The notes beneath the pieces were generated by a model. That model did not search any database. It saw only the letters and a list, made by a program, of their open reading frames with translations, and was not told the origin of the DNA. The position numbers and the translations under genes were made by a program. DNA of 10,866 nucleotides from an uncultured Myxococcales bacterium. Its GTDB lineage: Bacteria > Myxococcota_A > Bradymonadia > Bradymonadales > Bradymonadaceae. The stretch covers positions 1-10,866 of the forward strand of contig CAJXPN010000059.1 of NCBI GenBank assembly GCA_913058025.1, read 5' to 3'. Below, one piece after another: positions 5,846 to 10,866 of this stretch; within the stretch, counting starts at the first letter, position 1, and each line of letters opens with the position of its first letter.

Positions 5846-8422
5846 ATGAGCGACGATCCCACACGCGATGACCTCCCCGACGAGCCCCCCTCCTCACCCG
5901 AGGCCGACCCGTCGACCCCCTCCGAACATGAGGTTTCGCGCGGCGCGAGCGACGCTCCTTCCTCGCCTGGTGACTCCTCCCGCGCCGACGACGCCCTGGA
6001 TGAGGCGCCCGCGGCGGCGCATGATGAACCCGGGGATGCTCTCGACGATGAGCCCGAGGAGGAGCCCGATGTGATCGCTCACGAGGACGACCCCGCCGAA
6101 GAGGACGACGAGGACGACGAGGACGCGCGCTCCCATCGGCTCCCTCCTGACACGCCCACGACGTTCGGCGCGCTCCCGTTCCTCTCGGACGCCTCGCGCA
6201 CGCGCTGGCTCGAGCGCGCGATCGTCCTCGGCCTCGTCTCCCTCTTCTTCCTCCCGATGCTCGGCTCCTTCGGCCTCTGGGACCCCTGGGAGACACACTA
6301 CGGCGAGGTCGGCCGGCAGATCACCGAGCGCCACGACTGGATCAGCACGTGGTGGGGATCGCACTGGAAGGACGCCGGCGGCGCCAGCGAGGGGAAGTAC
6401 TTCTACTCCAAGCCCATCCTCTTGATGTGGCTCATGGCCATCGGCGTCTCCACGCTCGGCGTCAACGAATGGGGCATCCGCATCGGCGTCTGCCTCGTCG
6501 CGATCCTCGCCGTCGTCTCCGTCTACGTGTTCGGCCGCGAGGTCTTCTCGCGGCGCGTCGGCGCGCTCATGGCCGGCTGCGTGGCGACCTCACCCTTCTT
6601 CTTCTTCCTGAGCCGACAGGCCCAGACCGACATGCCCTTCGTCGGGTTGATGACCGTGGGCATGTGCTTCTTCATGGCCGGCGTGTTCGGCCGCGACCGG
6701 GACGAGCCCACCGATCGGCTCTCCTTCGGGCTCTCCATCGGCTGGATCCTCGCGGTATGCGTCCCCCAACTCACGCTCATCCTGGCCGGGCTCGCGCGCT
6801 GGCGCGGCGGCCGCTCCTCGGCCATGAGCGCGCTGACCGACTCGCTCAACGTCGTCGTCGGGATCGGCGGGACGCTCATGGTCCTCCAGGCGCTCCCGTT
6901 GCTCGCCGGGCTCTGGATCGGGCGGGACGGCTCCCCCGAGACCGCCCGCAAGAGGTTCGTGATCACTTGCGGCGGCTTCGTCGCCTCCTGGGTCCCGCTC
7001 GCCGGCGTCCTCGTCGCCGCGCTGGTGACCTCCCCGAGCCCGCGCGACGCGCTGCTCAACCTGAACGGCTGGTTTGTCTGGGGCCCCACGCAGGCGCTCC
7101 TCTACCAGTCGCTGCTCGCCGTCGCGCTCTACCTCACGCTCGGCAAGGCCGTGATCGAGCGGCGGCGGATGCACCTGCTCATGTTCTACGTCTTCACCGC
7201 GCTCGCCACGCTCGCCAAGGGTCTGCTCGGGTTCATGCTCCCAGGCGCCATCCTCTTCTTCTACATCCTGCTCACGCGTGAGTGGCGACTCCTCAAGCGC
7301 GTCGAGTTGTTGCGCGGGATACTGGTCTTCATCGCCGTCAGCTTCCCCTGGTACGCCTCGATGCTCATCCGGCACAACCCGGCGTTCTACAACCGCTTCT
7401 TCGTCCACGATCACTTCAAGCGCCTCGCCAGCGGCGTCCACCAGATCGACGAGGGCAGCTTCGAGCACTTCGTGCGCTGGCTCGGCTACGGTCTCTTCCC
7501 CTGGTCCGCGCTCGTGCCCGCCGCGCTCGCGCGCTTCTTTACCGACGAGCGCGCCCGCGTCGACTCCGATCGCTCGCGCGCCGGCCTGATGCTCCTCCTG
7601 TGGGCGCTCGTCGCGTTCACGCTCTTCACGCTCTCGTCGACCAAGTTCCACCACTACATCTTCCCCGCGGTGCCCGCGCTCGCGATGCTCGTCGCGCTCG
7701 CGCTCGACGACGCCCTCGACCGTGACATGCCGCGGCCCTGGCCGCTCTTCCTCGCCGCGCTCGGGTTCGGCTCGCTCATCGCCTGGGACATCATCGACGA
7801 CCCCCAGATCCTCAAGAACCTCTTCACCTACAAGTATGACCGCAAGTGGGACAACGCCTCGTGGGACATCTCGTTCCGCGTGACGCTGCTCGCCACGACC
7901 GTCCCCGCGCTGCTCGGTATGTTGTTGATGTTGATGAGGAACTCGAAGGTCCGCCGCGTCGCCGTGGGGCTGATGTTCGCGTCTGGCGTCGCGCTCGGGG
8001 TCTTCTGCCTGGACGTCTACATGCCCAGGGTCAGTCAGACCTGGAGCCAGAAGGGCGTCTGGGATCACTACTACAGCGTGTGCGACCGCGAGGCGCCTCG
8101 CCCTGGCGCCGACGCGCGCAAGACCTACTGCGCCCAGCCCGTCATCGCGTTCAAGCTCAACTGGCGCGGTGAGAACTACTACTCGGCCAACGAGGTCATC
8201 CCCGTACGCGACGACGACGACTTCACGCACTTCCTCTCTCAGAACGAGGGCGTGACCTTCTATGGGATCATGGAGCTCGCGCGCTACCGAGGCGAGTTCC
8301 AGCGCAAGCTCCCCAAGGAGCTCAAGGCCAACAACTGCATCGTCTACAACGAGAACCTGAAGTTCGTGCTCGCCAAGGCGCCGTGCGCCAAGGACGACCC
8401 GGAGCGGGTCGCTGGCAAGTGA
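5846..8422 (+). CDS. GT39 family (ArnT/PMT-like) membrane glycosyltransferase
   Basis: The 858-residue product is an inner-membrane GT-C fold enzyme, expected to move a sugar from a polyprenyl-phosphate donor to a lipid, glycan or protein acceptor at the periplasmic face. The acceptor is unknown. Residues 1-105 are Asp/Glu/Pro-rich and disordered. The first membrane helix is about 124-143. Family signatures follow: LWDPWETHYGEVGRQI (144-159, the ArnT-type catalytic loop with an acidic residue), YFYSKPILLMWLM (185-197), RQAQTDMP (257-264), AKGLLGFMLPG (457-467), SFPWYASM (499-506) and STKFHHYIFPAVPALA (598-613). About 160 residues with extra hydrophobic segments separate TDMP from AKG. The last 130 residues form a soluble domain. 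The start ATG has only a weak CGAGG site six bases upstream. A weak TACACT at 5790-5795 could be a -10. The gene is convergent with thymidine kinase, 33 bases apart. Confidence 0.9.
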   Translation: MSDDPTRDDLPDEPPSSPEADPSTPSEHEVSRGASDAPSSPGDSSRADDALDEAPAAAHDEPGDALDDEPEEEPDVIAHEDDPAEEDDEDDEDARSHRLPPDTPTTFGALPFLSDASRTRWLERAIVLGLVSLFFLPMLGSFGLWDPWETHYGEVGRQITERHDWISTWWGSHWKDAGGASEGKYFYSKPILLMWLMAIGVSTLGVNEWGIRIGVCLVAILAVVSVYVFGREVFSRRVGALMAGCVATSPFFFFLSRQAQTDMPFVGLMTVGMCFFMAGVFGRDRDEPTDRLSFGLSIGWILAVCVPQLTLILAGLARWRGGRSSAMSALTDSLNVVVGIGGTLMVLQALPLLAGLWIGRDGSPETARKRFVITCGGFVASWVPLAGVLVAALVTSPSPRDALLNLNGWFVWGPTQALLYQSLLAVALYLTLGKAVIERRRMHLLMFYVFTALATLAKGLLGFMLPGAILFFYILLTREWRLLKRVELLRGILVFIAVSFPWYASMLIRHNPAFYNRFFVHDHFKRLASGVHQIDEGSFEHFVRWLGYGLFPWSALVPAALARFFTDERARVDSDRSRAGLMLLLWALVAFTLFTLSSTKFHHYIFPAVPALAMLVALALDDALDRDMPRPWPLFLAALGFGSLIAWDIIDDPQILKNLFTYKYDRKWDNASWDISFRVTLLATTVPALLGMLLMLMRNSKVRRVAVGLMFASGVALGVFCLDVYMPRVSQTWSQKGVWDHYYSVCDREAPRPGADARKTYCAQPVIAFKLNWRGENYYSANEVIPVRDDDDFTHFLSQNEGVTFYGIMELARYRGEFQRKLPKELKANNCIVYNENLKFVLAKAPCAKDDPERVAGK

Positions 8423-8455
8423 GTTGGGCGGGTGACGTGTGACGTGGTGTGGGCT

Positions 8456-9049
8456 TCAGCCCGGCTCGTACTCGATCGGTGAGACCGACGGCAGGTCGAA
8501 CTCTCGACGCGACATCGCCACGTAGTTGTGGCCGATGGCGACCTGCTCGCCCTCCATCACCTGCTCGCCGGCCTCGTTCACGCGCGCGTTCATCGTGGCC
8601 TTCTTGCCCGATCCGCAGATCGTCTTGATCTCGACGAGCTCCTCGGCCCACGCCATCAGGTACTTCGACCCGTCGAAGGGCTCGCCCCGGAAGTCCGTGC
8701 GCAGCCCGTACGCCAGCACGGGGACGTCGAGCCGATCGCAGATCAGCGTGAGCTGCATGACCTGGGCGGGCGTGCAGAACTGGGCCTCGTCGATGAGCAC
8801 GCAGTCCAGCGGCCTGACCTCGTGCGCCGCGCGCGCGGACACGTAGAGGTCGAAGTCACTACCGAACGCGTTCGCCTCCCTCGAGAGCCCGATGCGCGAG
8901 GTGATCTTGCCGACGCCGAACCTGTCGTCGACGCTGGGCGTGTAGAGCAGGACGTTCATCCCGCGCTCTTCGTAGTTGTACGCGGCCTGGAGCAGCGTCG
9001 TCGATTTGCCGGCGTTCATCGCGGCGTAATAGAAGTAGAGCTTGGCCAC
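8456..9049 (-). CDS. tdk: Thymidine kinase
   Basis: The 197-residue product phosphorylates thymidine (and deoxyuridine) with ATP to dTMP in the cytosolic salvage pathway, and is the usual size for bacterial type II TK. Walker A is AAMNAGKST (9-17). Walker B is VLIDEAQF (84-91), with catalytic E88. The substrate lasso region shows YGLRTDFRGEPF (114-125). The start is the GTG at 9049, fixed by AGGAG at 9055-9059 with a 5-base spacer and by MAKLYFYYAAMNAGKS matching the family N-terminus. A longer frame to 9259 is open but is not family sequence. Only one zinc-type cysteine remains (C145 in TICGSG). Positions that are cysteine in E. coli are serine here (S147, S180). A small GC-rich hairpin (9063-9079) lies just upstream of the ribosome binding site. 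The gene is divergent from citrate synthase. Confidence 0.95.
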   Translation of the reverse strand: MAKLYFYYAAMNAGKSTTLLQAAYNYEERGMNVLLYTPSVDDRFGVGKITSRIGLSREANAFGSDFDLYVSARAAHEVRPLDCVLIDEAQFCTPAQVMQLTLICDRLDVPVLAYGLRTDFRGEPFDGSKYLMAWAEELVEIKTICGSGKKATMNARVNEAGEQVMEGEQVAIGHNYVAMSRREFDLPSVSPIEYEPG

Positions 9050-9194
9050 GATCGCTCCTGGAGCGCCTCGGCAAGGCGCGTCATGAGAGGGGGGGAAGGC
9101 GGGCGCGAGGTTAGTCGCGAGCGCGACCCCGGCGCAAGACGCCGCGTGTGATTTGGTGAACCTCATGGAACTCGGCGGGTCGCCGAGGGCCAGC

Positions 9195-9223
9195 TTTTCA
9201 ATTTCGGGTGGAAGTGCTAGCTT
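9195..9223 (+). promoter_or_regulatory. Candidate extended -10 promoter for citrate synthase
   Basis: TTTTCA (9195-9200) is followed by a 17-base spacer and TAGCTT (9218-9223). The latter is preceded by TGC, giving an extended -10 element TGCTAGCTT. Matches to consensus are partial. The implied transcript would start near 9230 and have a leader of roughly 130 bases containing the palindrome and the leader ORF. Confidence 0.3.
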
Positions 9224-9240
9224 CCGTGTCGACTTTGTAC

Positions 9241-9254
9241 CCGCATTAATGCGG
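9241..9254. promoter_or_regulatory. Perfect 14-bp palindrome, possible operator
   Basis: CCGCATTAATGCGG is a perfect 14-base palindrome with an AT core in otherwise GC-rich DNA. It lies just downstream of the candidate gltA promoter, where a dimeric repressor would block transcription. No regulator can be named from the site. Confidence 0.35.
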
Positions 9255-9307
9255 CCCAATGGGTGTCATGAGCTGTCCGGAATCGGGGGATGCTTCGGAG
9301 GAGTTTC

Positions 9308-9367
9308 GTGGCGCCGTGTCGTCCGAGATCCAATCCAATTCACATGTGTGTAGGGAGAGACGAATGA
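9308..9367 (+). CDS. Possible 19-codon leader peptide overlapping the gltA start
   Basis: GGAGGAG at 9297-9303 precedes a GTG at 9308. The frame reads 19 codons (VAPCRPRSNPIHMCVGRDE, initiator GTG shown as V) to a TGA at 9365-9367. That TGA overlaps the citrate synthase ATG in the four bases ATGA. This site is stronger than many in the window. If translated, it could couple gltA translation to the leader. No run of regulatory codons for one amino acid is present. The frame could be chance, and conservation is untested. Confidence 0.35.
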   Translation: MAPCRPRSNPIHMCVGRDE

Positions 9368-10638
9368 GCAACGCGAAGCTTGAGTTGAATGGCCAGACCT
9401 ATGAGTTCCCCGTCGTTGTGGGGACCGAGGGTGAGGTGGGTATCGACGTCGCGAAGCTGCGAGTAAGCAGCAAGGCGATCGCTCTCGACCCGGGCTACGG
9501 CAACACCGGCTCCTGCAAGTCCGCGATCACGTTCATCAACGGCGAGGAGGGCGTCCTCCACTACCGTGGCTACCCGATCGGGCAGCTCGCCGAGAAGCTC
9601 TCCTTCGAGGAGGTCGCCTACATGCTCGTCTGGGGCGAGCTGCCGTCGCAGTCTGAGCTCGACGACTTCAAGGCCAAGCTCGACGAGCACGCCGCGCTCC
9701 CTGCCTCGGTCCTGGCGTTGATCAAGACCTTCCCCGAGCAGGCCCACCCGATGGCGATGGCCCAGGCCGCCGTCGCCGCGCTCGAGCCCGCGTCCCACCA
9801 CGTCGCCCCGGCCGACGACGCCGACGCCCACATCATCTCGATCATCGCGAAGTTCAAGTCGCTCGCCGCGGCGATCTACCGCCACCAGAAGAACGAGCCG
9901 GCCGTCGCCTCCGAGACCGACCTCAGCTACGCCGGCGACTTCCTCCAGCTCATGTACGGTCGTGACGGCGGGAACTACGAGATCGACGAGGCCATCGAGG
10001 AGGCCATCAACGCCCTCCTCATCCTCCACGCCGACCACGAGCAGAACTGCTCGGCCTCCACGGTCCGCATGGTCGGCTCCTCGCAGGCTTCCATCTACGC
10101 CTCCATCTCGGCCGGCATCGGCGCGCTCTGGGGCCCGCTCCACGGCGGCGCCAACCAGCGCGTGCTCGAGATGCTCCAGGCCATCCACGAGGACGGCGCC
10201 GACTACCAGAAGTACGTCGACATGTCGAAAGACAAGGAGTCGGGCTTCCGCCTCATGGGCTTCGGTCACCGCGTCTACAAGAACCACGACCCGCGCGCGA
10301 CGATCCTCAAGAAGTCGACCGATCGCGTCCTCGCCAAGCTCGACAAGAAGGACCCGCTCCTCGACATCGCCAAGAAGCTCGAGCAGGTCGCCCTCAGCGA
10401 CGACTTCTTCATCAAGCGCAAGCTCTTCCCCAACGTCGACTTCTACTCGGGCATCATCTACCGCGCGCTCGGCATCCCCACGAACATGTTCACCGTCATG
10501 TTCGCCCTGGGACGCCTCCCCGGCTGGATCGCCCAGTGGAAGGAGCTCCGCGACGACCCCAAGGCCCGCATCTACCGTCCCCGCCAGATCTACACCGGCG
10601 AGACCAAGCGTGACGTGACCACGATCGCCGAGCGCTGA
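9364..10638 (+). CDS. gltA: Citrate synthase (bacterial GltA type)
   Basis: The 424-residue product condenses acetyl-CoA and oxaloacetate to citrate, the entry step of the TCA cycle, in the cytosol. It aligns by eye along its length with E. coli GltA (427 residues). Motifs: ALDPGYGNTGSCKSAITFINGEEG near the N-terminus, ILHADHEQN with H225, LWGPLHGGAN with catalytic H260, MGFGHRVYKNHDPRA with H302, and PNVDFYSGI with catalytic D359. The C-terminus has RPRQIYTG. All active-site residues are present. The N-terminal domain is that of the long hexameric type, but NADH sensitivity cannot be judged. AGGGAGAG at 9352-9359 immediately precedes the ATG. A longer in-frame start at 9259 adds 35 residues without a ribosome binding site and is not family sequence. 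The gene is alone in its unit and ends at a 24-bp hairpin. Confidence 0.97.
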   Translation: MSNAKLELNGQTYEFPVVVGTEGEVGIDVAKLRVSSKAIALDPGYGNTGSCKSAITFINGEEGVLHYRGYPIGQLAEKLSFEEVAYMLVWGELPSQSELDDFKAKLDEHAALPASVLALIKTFPEQAHPMAMAQAAVAALEPASHHVAPADDADAHIISIIAKFKSLAAAIYRHQKNEPAVASETDLSYAGDFLQLMYGRDGGNYEIDEAIEEAINALLILHADHEQNCSASTVRMVGSSQASIYASISAGIGALWGPLHGGANQRVLEMLQAIHEDGADYQKYVDMSKDKESGFRLMGFGHRVYKNHDPRATILKKSTDRVLAKLDKKDPLLDIAKKLEQVALSDDFFIKRKLFPNVDFYSGIIYRALGIPTNMFTVMFALGRLPGWIAQWKELRDDPKARIYRPRQIYTGETKRDVTTIAER

Positions 10639-10668
10639 AGCGCTCCTCCGATACGCCGAGCCTGATAG

Positions 10669-10719
10669 GAGGGCCGGCGGTGTGGCGTCGATTTCATCGA
10701 CGCCACACCGCCGGCCCTC
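10669..10719. terminator. Very long perfect hairpin terminator after gltA
   Basis: The arms 10669-10692 and 10696-10719 are perfectly complementary over 24 bp, with a 3-base loop (TTC). The stem begins GAGGGCCGGCGG. It starts 30 bases after the gltA stop and ends about 20 bases from the stop of the convergent gene at 10741, so it can serve both strands. Only TCTTCGTTT follows on the plus strand, a poor U tract. Confidence 0.85.
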
Positions 10720-10740
10720 TCTTCGTTTGCGCGAGGGTCC

Positions 10741-10866
10741 TCAGTCCGAGAGGACCTCACGCATGTGGCACGCCATCATCGCAGGGTACTCCGCGTCGAG
10801 ACCTTCGGGGCAGCTCTGCTCGAACAAGGCTCGCGCGCGCTCCAGGTGACGCGGCGCCTCCTGGTC
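10741..10866 (-). CDS. C-terminal end of a gene running off the window (possible TPR/Sel1-like repeat protein)
   Basis: A TGA at 10741-10743 closes a minus-strand frame open to the window edge, giving 41 codons. The residues read DQEAPRHLERARALFEQSC, then PEGLDAEYPAMMACHMREVL and SD. Third positions are mostly G/C. The helix pattern with LERARALFEQSC resembles a helical repeat of the tetratricopeptide or Sel1 type, but one partial repeat is not enough for a firm assignment. The gene is convergent with citrate synthase and shares the hairpin between them. The frame is too short for a standard ORF length cutoff. Confidence 0.65.
   Translation of the reverse strand, partial: DQEAPRHLERARALFEQSCPEGLDAEYPAMMACHMREVLSD

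Larger units (their letters stand above)
9050..9363. promoter_or_regulatory. Divergent tdk/gltA intergenic regulatory region
   Basis: These 314 bases separate two divergent starts. The half nearest thymidine kinase is GC-rich with a 6-bp hairpin (9063-9079) in its leader. The stretch 9190-9260 is AT-richer and holds a candidate promoter, an interrupted inverted repeat (GGAAG at 9210-9214, CTTCC at 9221-9225) and a perfect palindrome at 9241-9254. The last 60 bases hold a leader ORF. No RNA gene or riboswitch fold is recognisable. Confidence 0.6.

Noticed and set aside
6590..8230. 546-codon minus-strand open frame
   Set aside because: It is antisense to the well-supported GT39 gene, with a Glu/Arg/Asp/Gly-biased composition and no recognisable domain. 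High GC makes stop codons rare on the opposite strand.
9053..9079. Hairpins around the tdk ribosome binding site as a riboswitch
   Set aside because: The stems are short (4-6 bp) and expected by chance at this GC content, and no known aptamer pattern is visible.
9050..9259. N-terminal extension of thymidine kinase to a start at 9259
   Set aside because: The 70 extra residues do not resemble the family, and the GTG at 9049 has an AGGAG site at the right distance.
9340..10287. 315-codon minus-strand frame over citrate synthase
   Set aside because: It is the complement of conserved gltA sequence, low-complexity Val/Leu/Asp/Gly-rich, with no family resemblance.

Overview
The window looks like the end of an assembled contig from a high-GC member of the Myxococcota, probably Sandaracinaceae or Polyangiales-like. 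This rests on strong G/C bias at third codon positions, a lipoprotein with an AgmX/PglI-type C-terminal domain, a modular Cys-rich surface protein of a kind common in that phylum, and gene ends marked by long perfect hairpins without U tracts. The taxonomy is an inference from content; no rRNA or other phylogenetic marker is present. Bases 1-49 are not genomic: they are an Illumina P7/Nextera index-2 adapter left on the contig end.

Layout: (1) 50-2594, minus strand: a large secreted or surface protein made of Cys-rich repeats, a bacterial Ig-like (Big-2) domain, a carboxypeptidase-regulatory-like domain and a long C-terminal region. It is split by a frameshift at about 1240, and its N-terminus is unresolved and may carry a second frameshift. 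(2) 2595-3212, minus strand: a lipoprotein with an AgmX/PglI C-terminal domain. (3) 3383-4675, plus strand: an RlmD/RumA-family 23S rRNA uracil-C5 methyltransferase with Fe-S cysteines, followed by a hairpin shared with the convergent neighbour. (4) 4766-5122 and 5180-5656, minus strand: a small Ala/Lys/Glu heptad-repeat lipoprotein and an unrecognised 158-residue protein, possibly co-transcribed. (5) 5846-8422, plus strand: a GT39/ArnT-like membrane glycosyltransferase with an acidic disordered N-terminus and an apparent extra membrane block. (6) 8456-9049, minus strand: thymidine kinase, with most of its family zinc cysteines replaced. (7) 9050-9363: a divergent regulatory region with a possible extended -10 promoter, a perfect palindrome and a 19-codon leader ORF whose stop overlaps the next start. 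(8) 9364-10638, plus strand: citrate synthase, closed by a 24-bp perfect hairpin. (9) 10741-10866, minus strand: the C-terminal 41 codons of a gene running off the window.

The genes are mostly single transcription units in alternating orientation: RNA modification, thymidine salvage and the TCA cycle, interspersed with envelope proteins. I see no mobile element, CRISPR array, RNA gene or defence system, and no convincing new multi-gene system. The observations most worth checking are the gltA leader ORF and palindrome, the altered thymidine kinase zinc site, the GT39 insertion, the hairpin-closed gene ends, and the two assembly-quality issues (adapter and frameshift).
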